DNA of 64,000 nucleotides, taken from Thiotrichales bacterium. GTDB taxonomy: Bacteria; Pseudomonadota; Gammaproteobacteria; Beggiatoales; Beggiatoaceae. Positions 11,001-19,800 of the stretch are shown in pieces. Position 1 is the stretch's first letter. The number at the start of each line of letters is the position of its first letter. A program made the translations under genes and the position numbers. The stretch lies in the NCBI GenBank assembly GCA_016745035.1, contig JADGDE010000002.1, forward strand, positions 433 through 64,432, read 5' to 3'. The notes beneath the pieces were generated by a model. That model made no database searches. It saw only the letters and a program-made list of their open reading frames with translations, and had not been told where the DNA came from.

Positions 11001-12739
11001 TCCAATTCGTCAAAAATGAACACAATGCGCGGTTTAATAAACCAATTTTGTGTGGCATTGTCTTGCAAAATTTGCAATAACAAACTTTCGGTTTGACGCT
11101 CATCCAAGCGCTGGCGCTGCACATGACGTTTGCGACTGAAAAAAGGAATATGAATATCATTATCCGAGTCGAGCATTTCTGTGCTTTCGATCCGATCACA
11201 GAGGTTTTCCAAACGCCAAAGGATTTGATTCGGCCCGCCTAAACGTCTGCGAATATAGAGTAGCAAGAAAAAGACGATGACAAAATGAATAATATGGTAA
11301 GGGCGCGGCGCATATGTCAATTGCCCTAACTCTTCTTTAGGCACTTGTTTCACCCAATCATATACCCAATAAAAACTTGCCATCAGCCCAACCATACGCT
11401 GTTTTATGGTGCTGCTCTCGTGAGTGTCTTGATGAGAAAAACGGTATAGATCTATCGAAGCTTTATACAGCGCACAATAAGGTGTTTTTAAGAAGACTTC
11501 ACGAAATAAGGAAACTTCCTCAATTTCGCTATACGTTTTTGCTACCGGTTGTCCAGCGATGTAATGATTTTCGACATGAATATCCGGCAGGTTATGGGCG
11601 TAGTTTAGCCTTGGATAACATAGCTGACTCAAAGGCTTGGGGGCGTGATGATGTGCCTCGTCTTTGCTTTTCTTAGCCGCGTGTGCTTCGCTTTGTTCGG
11701 CAACTGGGGGCGGGATTTCTCTACCCAATAACATAGCCAAAGGCGCTAAAACATGGCTTTCATCTTTGGCGGTGGGTTTATCGGGTTTTTCTGGGTGCGG
11801 ATCATGAAAAATAAAACTATGAATACGTTGCTCTAAAAACTGATGCAAGCTCAAGACAGTTTGATGATTTGCCTCGGCTTCTGTTTTTTCTGAATGGTTT
11901 TCAGTAGGCTTAGCATGGACTTCTATATGCGTTTCATGCCCATCTGTTACCCGAAATATCTTAAACGAGCCAATACTCAGTGCTGTGGTAAAAATAAACA
12001 ACAGCAACAGCATCGATAATTTATGCAACCAAGTACGGTTCACTTGAGCGCGGTATTCCTCACGAAGTAAATTTACCAAGCCAAAAATCACATTGCGCTG
12101 ATTATCAATATTGTGCCCAAGATTGATATGCACTTGCACCACGGGCTTAAACAACCAGCGCGCCCATTGCATGGGATACACGCCCGCCCAGCCATGTTGG
12201 CGAAATTTCACCACTACAATGATAAAAAGCACCAACATGATGTCGGTAATGGTATTAACGTAGGGGAACAAAAACAAAAATATCAGCAGCAAAATCAGGC
12301 TGACAGCACCAGAAATAGTGCTCATTCCCCTAAATAAATAGGGTAAAATTTTCGTGTTTTTCCACAGTTGGCTCGCCCCTAAATAGCCCTTTTGTATCCA
12401 CGGCAACTCAATCAATGCACGAAATGTTGGATAATTAGCTAAATCAGCCACGCCATTGCTAAAATCATCCATGACCTTTTTGACAAAACTGGTTTTACCC
12501 GCGCCCCGATAGCCTGTGATTAAATAACTACCGGAATTCATGCGGCTGTTTTGCAACATTTTTAAAAAGGATTTACTTTCGGTTTCACGCCCGAAAAAAT
12601 CACGGTGATCGTGACTGTGGTTATAAGGCTGGTGATCGAAGTGAAAATCAGGCAAAGGAATGCGCCAAGATTTAACTTTGACATCTTCCCGTATTTTATT
12701 GAGTAGTTTTGGCGGGGTTTTGGGATGCTCGCTTGCCAT
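8075..12739 (-). CDS. Giant membrane KAP-like P-loop NTPase with TPR-like C-terminus
   Basis: About 1554 residues (ATG at 12739; a TTG immediately before it gives the same frame). Walker A GYRGAGKTS is near residues 77-85 and Walker B VFIFDELDKI near 570-580. Between them lie hydrophobic helices (about 140-180, 240-262, 485-505) and a His/Glu-rich, probably extracytoplasmic loop. Transmembrane helices inserted between Walker A and B are the hallmark of KAP NTPases, although the Walker B differs from the usual DDLDR. The C-terminal half (about 950-1400) is alpha-helical with TPR-like stretches. Function unknown; KAP proteins organise membrane complexes or act in phage defence. Monocistronic by spacing. 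Confidence 0.75.
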   Translation of the reverse strand: MASEHPKTPPKLLNKIREDVKVKSWRIPLPDFHFDHQPYNHSHDHRDFFGRETESKSFLKMLQNSRMNSGSYLITGYRGAGKTSFVKKVMDDFSNGVADLANYPTFRALIELPWIQKGYLGASQLWKNTKILPYLFRGMSTISGAVSLILLLIFLFLFPYVNTITDIMLVLFIIVVVKFRQHGWAGVYPMQWARWLFKPVVQVHINLGHNIDNQRNVIFGLVNLLREEYRAQVNRTWLHKLSMLLLLFIFTTALSIGSFKIFRVTDGHETHIEVHAKPTENHSEKTEAEANHQTVLSLHQFLEQRIHSFIFHDPHPEKPDKPTAKDESHVLAPLAMLLGREIPPPVAEQSEAHAAKKSKDEAHHHAPKPLSQLCYPRLNYAHNLPDIHVENHYIAGQPVAKTYSEIEEVSLFREVFLKTPYCALYKASIDLYRFSHQDTHESSTIKQRMVGLMASFYWVYDWVKQVPKEELGQLTYAPRPYHIIHFVIVFFLLLYIRRRLGGPNQILWRLENLCDRIESTEMLDSDNDIHIPFFSRKRHVQRQRLDERQTESLLLQILQDNATQNWFIKPRIVFIFDELDKIHPKRKDDEPATSIELDFSESVRQRKYEVERLLGSFKNLISVAPCYFIFIAGREMMDANLADQGEIRFLYASLFDKVFYIPSFLTDESDENGNDISSMVEQYVCRRLMRPVDALWAYDKYLHKQAEKEVGTDPKAIKQRVQQLRIQGYGAWSLPVYNTYLEQKQEQDELRQRLLFFLQDFIYFLTYRSAGDAKKLDLQFEEFVVPKHSLPESFLGQNELQNELKVYREGDKDFILFFDKKAQYRVQLIAHLFTIFHGTYSRMIRQYGDKLSVSVFSILDYVCKFHSMAFSKRDFERMADALDIHRAPTLPQVIDMIMNHILSPYTRQIQNGFYSFRFVRYIQREIRYISQFSESDMSAFNFSLDESNQIKAHFEQMLKEQTELYHKERDILEDKKDIQSSHYVLPNLHLLIGSINDQDNDYEPAAIAYRTAIEYLHPTIRECLDAVNDSKSKDKASANSICSQTIKRHLPALILYVRANLKLGLLQERRMIYDTSHALYNRICDVIERIFITGKQLQYIQDPEQLLTLCQPAVCSAFLHAKTDPDSKVAGEIFSKAIKHLDSLATGKTTKKSAIHKASANNWLTNDTIAKSYYSLQLRRADMYVLRSEFDQALAIYRRLEKKYQKNYPNYLLKAKIYDGLATCKMAIELAKAHAQNPDTRQQVDGLKQIIENFTIAADSYRETGLGSEEQTVLWKLSYALVMGTLPLTQFSYPVFVDHLFDPQNSTDNLNERMQDIAGRTFADAHTIHQQRLESIGVTNPNLQQMASAPLLHSQSLLQAYVQGLSHQQANIGIEIKNLAAFPMHSRVLGLFLKGMYFYKCYQQRQAEHKDLELLFNAFYLLIQTLEESLDYECGMDLLIPPLGMTRYYIWDVVQTLDGIDKSALSQRFLDDSYFSADRQRYFDVDYCRRKAQVQLIELLSRHRADKVAHKQYDNYVRNRFYLYDAFSDPYSQGLWAVEYGFVPFAQRALEKLR

Positions 12740-12742
12740 CAA

Positions 12743-12977
12743 TACATTTCCATGTGGTTTTTAAACAGACTTATAATGCATAAAGTTGCCTATCATACCA
12801 CGCACACATTGTCGTTCAATAAGCAAAGCAAGCTAAGGTCTTATCTGCTGATGTTACGCAAAGGCTTCTCAAGGCTTTAACAAGCCAAAAAACCGCCATT
12901 GCTCCACGGCTAAATACCACTAGGCAAGTGGAAAATCACCTTGTTTTGGCAAAAACTGGCTTAGTGCGTAACATCAG
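12743..12977. other. Intergenic region carrying a MITE-like element
   Basis: It contains the upstream region of the KAP-like gene (12743-12847) and a complete 130-bp repeat element (12848-12977) that abuts the stop codon of the next gene. No other feature was seen. Confidence 0.7.
12848..12977. mobile_element. MITE-like element, copy 1
   Basis: 130 bp bounded by perfect 13-bp inverted repeats CTGATGTTACGCA and TGCGTAACATCAG. The flanks TTATCTG/TTATCTA look like an imperfect target duplication. Internal hairpin GGCTT-taac-AAGCC. It has no coding capacity and is shared with the copies near 13475, 27212, 30216, 51098 and 55032. Its right end touches the TAA of the 12978 gene, so it lies in that transcript's 3' region. 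Confidence 0.85.
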
Positions 12978-13406
12978 TTATCTACTTAAGCCATTTATTT
13001 TATCGACAAAACTTTGCATGTCAGCCTTGTCTGCACCAAAGGTATTCATATGGTGTTTGCGGGTTGTGGTGATAATACTAATTCGCTGATAAAAATTGTC
13101 ATAATCTAAGCGTTGTATTTCTGCTAATTGCAAGGTTTTAATCTGTTGTTTATTAAAAAATTTTGATTCAAAATACAGCTGTAATTCATCATTTTGTTTT
13201 TGCATTTGGGTCAATGTGCCACGAAAATAATCTGCGCTAACGGGTAAAAGCAAAGCCAGTGGACACAATAGCCAAAGGCGATTAATATTTTCGTTGGCTA
13301 GAATGAGACCAATAACCGCAACAAATATCAAAACATATAGTTTTAACATTTTTTGACTCGTAGGTCGTATGGTTTTTATATCAACGATTTGAATTGAATT
13401 CGACAC
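12978..13406 (-). CDS. Small membrane protein of unknown function
   Basis: About 142 residues. I chose the GTG at 13406 because AAAGGAGT lies 5 nt upstream; an ATG at 13448 in the same frame gives 156 residues but no ribosome-binding site. Two hydrophobic helices (LKLYVLIFVAVIGLILA and LWLLCPLALLLPVSADYF) are followed by a soluble C-terminal domain of about 80 residues rich in beta-prone segments, ending near FVDKINGLSR. The arrangement resembles small PH-like membrane proteins, but I cannot assign a family. It is flanked on both sides by MITE-like copies, so it forms its own transcription unit. Confidence 0.7.
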   Translation of the reverse strand: MSNSIQIVDIKTIRPTSQKMLKLYVLIFVAVIGLILANENINRLWLLCPLALLLPVSADYFRGTLTQMQKQNDELQLYFESKFFNKQQIKTLQLAEIQRLDYDNFYQRISIITTTRKHHMNTFGADKADMQSFVDKINGLSR

Positions 13407-13474
13407 AATAACTCCTTTCATTTTTTCGGTTCTGTTACAGTTTGACACTAAATTTAAGACTGTTGAATAGATAA

Positions 13475-13604
13475 TTGATGTTACACACTAATCCAGTTTT
13501 TGCCACAATAAGGTGCTTTTCTGCCTGCCTAGTGATGTAGTTGTGGAGAAATGGCTTCTTTTTATGCCCTGAAGGCATAAAAAGAAGCCTTTGCGTAAAA
13601 TCAG
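13475..13604. mobile_element. MITE-like element, copy 2
   Basis: 130 bp with slightly decayed terminal repeats (TTGATGTTACACA ... TTGCGTAAAATCAG). It is flanked by an exact 8-bp direct repeat ATAGATAA (13467-13474 and 13605-13612), a target-site duplication. It has the longest internal hairpin of the family, with CTTCTTTTTATGCC pairing to GGCATAAAAAGAAG over 14 bp. Confidence 0.87.
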
Positions 13605-13612
13605 ATAGATAA

Positions 13613-13864
13613 ATCAACAGCATTTTTCCCAATAGCTATCGCACATCAACTAGGTATATATTTTGCTTAGCAAGGTTATAGTCATGCATTATGATACAGT
13701 TTGAGCGCCAGACTATCCTTATCCTTGGCATCTGCTGTTCTCGGTAGGAATGTGGTTGAACTATAGCCCTTAAGCTTTCAAGTTAATTCCCTTCCCCGAA
13801 CATTAGTAAAAACTGATATGATTTGTATTCGCTTTATTTTAATTTTTGAACCAAGGAGTTAGGC
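13613..13864. other. Intergenic region upstream of the Roadblock gene
   Basis: No reading frame of note. It is AT-rich towards the right end and contains an extended -10 candidate (TGATATGAT, 13814-13822). AAGGAG lies about 7 nt before the ATG at 13865. No other structure was recognised. Confidence 0.5.
13814..13822 (+). promoter_or_regulatory. Extended -10 promoter candidate
   Basis: TG-A-TATGAT matches an extended -10 (TGnTATAAT) with one mismatch. It lies about 42 bp upstream of the Roadblock gene start. No good -35 is visible, which is usual for extended -10 promoters. Confidence 0.4.
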
Positions 13865-14233
13865 ATGTCTTTAGAAGATATTCTTGCGGAAATGAAGTCC
13901 ATTAAAGGCTATAAAGCCTCTGGCATTATGACCTTTACCGGGGAAATGTTAGCCAGTGATGCTTCTGATCCTGATATTGATTTGGATATTGTTGGGGCGA
14001 CCTTTAACGATATTTTCCGGGGTGCTCATGAAGCATCGGGTAAAGTGGGTTTGCAATCAGCTAAAGAAACAACTATCCAAACCCCTAATGGGACGATTAT
14101 CATGTTTTGCTCTGGTGTTGATAGCCCTACCCATTTCCATGTTATTTCGGTGTTGGATGCTGATGGTAACCAAGCCTTAGCAAAATTAAGTTTAGAGAAA
14201 TTAATGCCAAAAATTGCTGAGGTATTGAATTAG
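13865..14233 (+). CDS. Roadblock/LC7-like domain protein
   Basis: 122 residues covering a single Roadblock-like fold: an N-terminal helix (LEDILAEMKSIKGYKASGIM), a central helix (IVGATFNDIFRGAHEAS) and strands TIIMFCSG and HVISVLDADGNQALAKL before a C-terminal helix. Roadblock proteins bind or regulate small GTPases or act as dimeric scaffolds. No MglA-like GTPase is encoded nearby. The same pattern (I-x-G-Y-x-A, LASD, NGT, HV-x-x-x-D, LAKL) recurs in the C-terminal half of the protein encoded at 14690, so the two are paralogues in one probable operon. A strong Shine-Dalgarno AAGGAG precedes the start. Confidence 0.75.
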   Translation: MSLEDILAEMKSIKGYKASGIMTFTGEMLASDASDPDIDLDIVGATFNDIFRGAHEASGKVGLQSAKETTIQTPNGTIIMFCSGVDSPTHFHVISVLDADGNQALAKLSLEKLMPKIAEVLN

Positions 14234-14258
14234 GCTTAATTCACACCACATTGATATT

Positions 14259-14278
14259 CCCCAGTGTTTTAGCTGGGG
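14259..14278 (+). other. Small hairpin after the Roadblock gene
   Basis: CCCCAG and CTGGGG form a 6-bp stem with an 8-nt loop about 26 bp after the stop codon. There is no T run, so it may only reduce read-through into the downstream acetyltransferase gene. Confidence 0.35.
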
Positions 14279-14335
14279 GCAAAGCCTTAATTCTTATATA
14301 ACAATATATTAACTTACTGTTTTTAGAGGTTTGTT

Positions 14336-14671
14336 TTGGATATAGTAGCGGAACTAAAATGGCAGTTTGCACCCAAAGATTTTGCTCGGCTTAAATTTAC
14401 TGAGACAGATAGCGCTTTTTCTATCGATATGATGTTAGTACCCTCAAGCCACCGAGGACAAGGGGTGGGTTCAGAATTACTTAAAAATGTATTAATCCTT
14501 GCCGATGCGAAAAATAAAGTTGTCAACTTAACAGCCCGCCCGATAGGCGCAGAATTAAAAAAACAAGCATTAGATCGTTTGGTGTCTTTCTACCAAAATT
14601 TTGGATTTCGTGTGACGGAAACCGGTGTTACCGTGGTTTACATGCGCCGAGAGCCGATAACACAGAGTTGA
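14336..14671 (+). CDS. GNAT-family N-acetyltransferase
   Basis: 111 residues. Motif A for acetyl-CoA binding is visible (SSHRGQGVGSELLKN) and the C-terminal GNAT motif is FYQNFGFRVTE. The start is a TTG with AGAGG 6 nt upstream; no in-frame ATG precedes motif A sensibly. At about 110 residues it is a minimal GNAT with a shortened N-terminus. Substrate unknown. It lies between two Roadblock-domain genes, 9-18 nt before the next, suggesting co-transcription and possible acetylation of a partner in this set (inference). Confidence 0.8.
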   Translation: MDIVAELKWQFAPKDFARLKFTETDSAFSIDMMLVPSSHRGQGVGSELLKNVLILADAKNKVVNLTARPIGAELKKQALDRLVSFYQNFGFRVTETGVTVVYMRREPITQS

Positions 14672-14689
14672 TAAAAAAGGATGTACAGC

Positions 14690-15481
14690 GTGAACGCAAG
14701 CGCACAAGTGGATGATAGTACCGCTAACCGTGTTCGAGAAGAAGCTGATATTGTTGCCATTATTGGTCGATATACTCATTTGCATGTCAAAGGCCCTGTG
14801 CATATAGGTCATTGCCCTTTATGCCATGATGAACACAACAAGTTTGTTATCAATCCAGAACGCAAACGCTGGCGCTGTTTTGCCTGTGGCAAACATGGTG
14901 ATGTGTTCGATTTTATGATGGAAAAAGAATTCCTCAACTTTGAACAAGCGGTTAAAGCCGTGACCACCCAGCTATTTAACAGCATCACTTTCGACAGTAT
15001 TCCTGATATTGAAGCGCTGCCGCCCAAAGAAAAAAAACCCGTGGTACAACATATCCAAGAAGCGCTTTGTGATGATGTAGCTAAACACGAGCCGAATGAC
15101 ACCGAAAAATTGATCATTAAACAAGCCGAATTATTGTTTGAACAATTACAAACCATTAACGGCTATCGCGCCGCAGCGGTGTTATCTGATTCATGGGAAG
15201 TGTTAGCCAGTGATAGCCAGACTAAGCATGACCCGCCCCTATTTGCGGCTTTTTGTCACCGTATCGAACCACTATTAGAAAAATTATCGCAAAATTGTCA
15301 TAAGTATGTGGTTGATGATAACCAACAACTGACCATTGGTGCCGACAATGGCACTTTGTTAAGTTTCACCAGTCATTTTCACGATCAAAGCGTGCATGTA
15401 CTTTGCCTTGTTGATACCGAAGCCAATTTGGTGTTGGCGAAATTATATTTGTTGAAAATCTGGGAAAATGCCAATACATAG
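14690..15481 (+). CDS. CHC2 zinc finger (DnaG type) fused to a Roadblock-like domain
   Basis: About 263 residues. I prefer GTG 14690 (AAAGG 9 nt upstream) over ATG 14681, where the same Shine-Dalgarno would abut the start. The N-terminal part matches the primase zinc-binding domain: VREEADIVAIIGRY, then CPLCH, then F-V-I-N-P and WRCFACGKHGDVFDFMM, giving Cys/His and Cys-x2-Cys ligands. No TOPRIM catalytic domain follows, so this is not a primase. The C-terminal 110 residues align with the Roadblock protein encoded at 13865 (INGYRAAAVL, LASDS, NGTLLSF, HVLCLVDTEANLVLAKL). A linker of about 50 residues joins them. A nucleic-acid-binding adaptor is a reasonable guess. Confidence 0.8.
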   Translation: MNASAQVDDSTANRVREEADIVAIIGRYTHLHVKGPVHIGHCPLCHDEHNKFVINPERKRWRCFACGKHGDVFDFMMEKEFLNFEQAVKAVTTQLFNSITFDSIPDIEALPPKEKKPVVQHIQEALCDDVAKHEPNDTEKLIIKQAELLFEQLQTINGYRAAAVLSDSWEVLASDSQTKHDPPLFAAFCHRIEPLLEKLSQNCHKYVVDDNQQLTIGADNGTLLSFTSHFHDQSVHVLCLVDTEANLVLAKLYLLKIWENANT

Positions 15482-15609
15482 GCTCTAGTTCAACGATGCG
15501 CAATTCAACTCAAGACTGGACATATAAAAAACTTGTATCCAAGTGACTGTCTAGCTGGGGTAGAATGGCGCATCTTTCGATTTACTAAAACCTAAGTGTA
15601 AGGGGCATT
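15482..15609 (+). promoter_or_regulatory. Promoter region of the aminotransferase gene
   Basis: 128 bp between the CHC2-Roadblock gene and the aminotransferase. A TAGAAT -10-like hexamer sits at 15561-15566, about 44 bp before the ATG. The -35 is not convincing. TAAGGGGC provides the ribosome-binding site. No hairpin terminator was seen. Confidence 0.35.
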
Positions 15610-16791
15610 ATGTCTATTTCATCTTTCTACCCGCCACAACGTACCTTAATGGGCCCAGGTCCTTCTGATGTCAATCCACGCGTATTGGCCGCTTTAGCTC
15701 GCCCTACCATTGGACACCTTGATCCCCAATTTGTGGCGATGATGGATGAAGTCAAGCAAATGTTGCAATACGCTTTCCAAACTGAAAGTGCTTTAACCCT
15801 GCCTATCTCCGCGCCCGGCTCTAGCGGCATGGAAGCGTGCTTTGTTAATTTACTCGAAGCCGGCGATAAAGCCATTGTTTGCCAAAACGGTGTTTTCGGT
15901 GGACGCATGAAAGAAAACGTTGAGCGCTGTGGCGCAACCGCTATCATGGTCGAAGACGAATGGGGCAAAGCTGTGGATGTGGCTAAAGTCGAAGCCGCGT
16001 TTGCCGAACATCCAGACGCGAAAGTTTTGGCTTTTGTTCACGCAGAAACCTCCACTGGCGCACAATCTGATGCCGCCGCTTTAGCTGCGATTGCAAAGAA
16101 AAATAACGCCCTAAGCATTATGGACTGCGTCACCTCTTTAGCGGGCACACCAGTTAAAATCGACGAATGGGGCATTGATGCGGCTTATTCGGGTACACAA
16201 AAATGTCTTTCTTGCGTCCCTGGTATCTCGCCTGTGACCTTCAGTGAAGCGGCACAAGAAACCATCAAAAACCGTAAAACCCCAGTCCAAAGCTGGTTCC
16301 TCGACATGAACTTAATCATGGGCTATTGGGGCAAAAATGCCAAACGGGCTTACCACCACACCGCGCCTGTGAACAGCTTGTATGCTTTCCATGAAAGCTT
16401 GGTACTGTTGCAAGAAGAAGGCTTAGAAGCTGCTTGGGCACGCCACGTTGAACATCACGCGGCACTGCGAGCGGGTCTTGAAGCCATGGGCTTGAGCTTG
16501 GTGGTTGATGAAGCCGACCGTTTGCCACAACTCAATGCGGTGAGCTTGCCAGAGGGCATCGACGAAGCTGCCGTACGTGGTCGCTTGTTGAATGAATACC
16601 AATTAGAAATTGGTGCAGGCTTGGGCGCAATGGCAGGTAAAATCTGGCGTATTGGCCTCATGGGTCACGCTTGTAACCAGAAAAATGTCTTATTCTGCTT
16701 AGGCAGCTTGGATGCGGTTCTGACCGATATGGATGCTAAAATCAACTCAGGCGCGGCTGTGAAAGCGGCTTTAGCCAGCTACGCGGCTTAA
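15610..16791 (+). CDS. Serine-glyoxylate / alanine-glyoxylate aminotransferase (class V, PLP)
   Basis: 393 residues, the usual length for the family. Class V features in order: the GPGPSDVNPRVL N-terminus, the APGSSGMEA cofactor loop, MDCVTSLAG with the PLP-ring Asp, and SGTQKCLSC with the Schiff-base Lys198 (codon 16201-16203). It transfers the amino group from serine or alanine to glyoxylate, giving glycine. In methylotrophs and autotrophs it serves the serine or photorespiratory glycolate pathway. No pathway partners are adjacent, so the physiological donor is not decided. A hairpin terminator follows at 16802-16857. Confidence 0.9.
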   Translation: MSISSFYPPQRTLMGPGPSDVNPRVLAALARPTIGHLDPQFVAMMDEVKQMLQYAFQTESALTLPISAPGSSGMEACFVNLLEAGDKAIVCQNGVFGGRMKENVERCGATAIMVEDEWGKAVDVAKVEAAFAEHPDAKVLAFVHAETSTGAQSDAAALAAIAKKNNALSIMDCVTSLAGTPVKIDEWGIDAAYSGTQKCLSCVPGISPVTFSEAAQETIKNRKTPVQSWFLDMNLIMGYWGKNAKRAYHHTAPVNSLYAFHESLVLLQEEGLEAAWARHVEHHAALRAGLEAMGLSLVVDEADRLPQLNAVSLPEGIDEAAVRGRLLNEYQLEIGAGLGAMAGKIWRIGLMGHACNQKNVLFCLGSLDAVLTDMDAKINSGAAVKAALASYAA

Positions 16792-16801
16792 GTCATTCAT
16801 A

Positions 16802-16857
16802 GATTAAACCACGAATGCACGCAGATATTTCTAATCTGCGTGCATCTGCGGTTAATC
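16802..16857. terminator. Bidirectional hairpin between convergent genes
   Basis: A perfect 11-bp stem TGCACGCAGAT/ATCTGCGTGCA (16816-16826 with 16834-16844, 7-nt loop) sits inside a second inverted pair (GATTAA-ACC with GGTTAATC). It separates the aminotransferase from the convergent TIR-WD40 gene and could stop transcription from either side, although neither side has a long T run. Confidence 0.6.
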
Positions 16858-16864
16858 GTGTGCG

Positions 16865-19800
16865 TTAGCCCCCTAAGGCTGCGCGCTCCTCTGAGCTTAA
16901 TTGATAAATATCCGCTTGTTTTAGCCACTGATAAATCATTTCTGTGTCCGGCCAAATTCGCACCGTCCCATCTTTAGAGCTGGTTAAAACGGCTCTGCCA
17001 TCGACAGAAAAAACCGCACTGCGCAATAAGTCATCATGTCCACGTAAGGTTTTGATTAAGCCGCCATCATTGCGCCACCATTTCGCTGTGCCATCTTCTG
17101 AGGCGCTGATTAATTGTTTGCCATCAGGGCTAAACTCCACACTGCGCACCGATTTAGCGTGTCCTGATAACACTTGATTTTCTCCCGTTGCAAGATTCCA
17201 CAGCCGCACTTGCTGATCTTCAGATGCACTGGCGAGCTGTTTACCATCAGGCGAAAAACTTAGCCATAACACCGCTGCCCGATGCCCACTTAGGGTGGTT
17301 AATAATTGCCCATCCTTACGCCAAAGCTTGATGGTTTTATCATGAGACCCCGTGGCAAATTGGGCTTGCTGAGGGTGAAATGCCAAAGCCCGCACTTCCT
17401 GTTCGTGGGCTTGAAACCGTTTAACTAAATCGCCGCGTTGACTCCATAAAGCCACCTCCCCTGCAAAATCACTGCTAAGCAACTGCGTGCCAGAAGCATC
17501 GTAAATCGCATTAATAACCCCACACCAACCGCTGGGTGTGCAATGATCTCGATGTCCACCATCCCAAGCTTGTTCAATTTCTCCGCTGTCGATATTGACC
17601 AGCCGCAATTGATAATCGGCGCTACTGGTGATAAAACGCTTGCCATCGGGGTGTAGGTTTAAGGAATAAATACGCCGATTGCCATAAATATCGCTACCAT
17701 AAGGCGCATAGGTTTTTAATAACTGATAGGTGTTCGCATCCCACAAACGCACTCGTAAATCATGACTGGCGCTGAGAATATAGCGTTTATCAGGACTAAA
17801 GCGGGCAATTGCTACCTCGGTTGTGTGTGCTAATACCGGAATTGCCTCATATTTAAGCAACCACAAACGCGCAGTATTATCCGCACTGGCGCTGAGCATC
17901 GCTAAATGATTGGGGGCAAACACAGCACTTTTAACGCTAGACTCATGTCCACTATAAAAACCCAGCAAACGTCCTTGATGCCACAGTTTACTGCTGTGAT
18001 CATCGCTGGCAGACAGCAATAAATTCCCTTGCCCATAGTGCAATTGGCGAATGCCTTTTTTATGGGCAATATAGCGCCGTTTAATTTGCCCTTGTAAATC
18101 CCAAATAATGATTTCACCATCATGACTGCCGCTGGCAAACTCCGTCAAATCAGGGTTAAAACTGAGATGACTTATCCCCGCCTGATGCCCATCTAAGCGC
18201 TGCTGCTGTTCGCTGGCTAGATTAAAAAAGCGAATACTATGGTCTTGGGACGCGGTGATAAAGTGTTTGCCATCGGGGTGGAATTGTACGGTGTTAAAGC
18301 CACATTCCCAACTATGTTCAGCAGTGCAATCATCGGCATCAGTTTGGCTAATCAGACTTAAATCTTCAGCGCGCCATAGCTTCACCGACGCGCCATAATC
18401 TTTGGAGGCGCTGAGGATATATTGTCCATCAGCAGAATAGCTGACTTGGGTAACAAAACGCGGATGGGCATTGGGAACAGCCGCCACTTGCTTGCCCTTG
18501 ATGTCCCACAGTAACACGGCATAATCATCGCCAACGCTAACAAAATGCTGTGAGTCGGGCGCGAAGGCAACGGCATTAACCATACAGTGCCCCATCGGCT
18601 CGCAGCCATGCCCATGCAATGTGTGGATCAAGTCGCCATTTTTATCCCATAATTTCAAGCTGTGTTGTGCGCCAAAACTGAGAATATACGCACCATCTGG
18701 GGAGTAAATTGCCCCTCTGACGGATTCGCCATGCTCAAAACTACGAATAGCTTGCCCTTGGCTAGTCCATAAGCGCAACTGACCATCGGTGGCAGCGGTC
18801 AAAATGTGCGCGCCATCAGGGGAATAAATCGCGCTGCTCAACTCTGCTGGGTGCGGCAAAATATTTTGATAAAAAGCACTTTCTTGATTTAACACGACCT
18901 TATGGTAAGCATTGCTTAAGGCTTGTTCGACCGCAGGTGCAATGTGTTCGGGATCGGTTTCGTAGGCACTTTCTGCCACTCGAATGGCGCGGGTCATATC
19001 GCCGGAGCGAATCAAATCATTGGCAACCGTTGCCAGATAATGGGCTTGCGCACGCTTGTAAGCACTAATGGCTTGTTGCTCGGCTTTGATGGCTTTATTT
19101 TTTTGTACCCAAGCAAAACTGGCAAGGCTTAGCGCCATGACCAAGCCTAGCGCCAGTACGGCAAAAATGCGTTGATGGCGGCGTTGTTCGCGCAGCTGTC
19201 GCTGGCTAATCAGTGTCCGGCTTGCCTTGATATAGGCTTTTTGAATCGCGGTTGGCTGTGGATGTTTAGCCGTTTGTTCTGCGCTTTGTAGCCATGCCTC
19301 GGCTTTATCACAGGTATTGTGATTGAGCAAAAAATCACGGCTGGCTTGATGGCTTTGCCACTCAAACGCCCGTTGTTGGATCTTGGTATGCAAATGCACA
19401 TGAGTTTGGTCAATATCGAGGCTTTGAATTAAGTTTTGAAAGGCTGTTTCAAAAGGCGTATTGAGAAAATCAATCCAGTTCAGGGTTTGTAATGCCGTGG
19501 GCAAACTATCCGCATCGGTTTTTGCACTTAAAACCGTCAACAAGCGTTTACCCTGTTGCACGGCATAATTCACTTCCAAGTGGCAATAAGCTGAGTCCAG
19601 CGCATAGGGGGAAATAATAAAAACAAAATTATCCGCCGCACTGATACCCCGATATAATTCTTGCTCAAAGTCCATCCCAGCCGTGATATTTTCTTGATCA
19701 AACCAAGTGGTTTTGCCTGCACTTTGCAAGGCAAAATTTAATTTACAGGCAAAATCACTGTCTTTACGTGAATAAGCAATAAACACGTCGGTATCTAATG

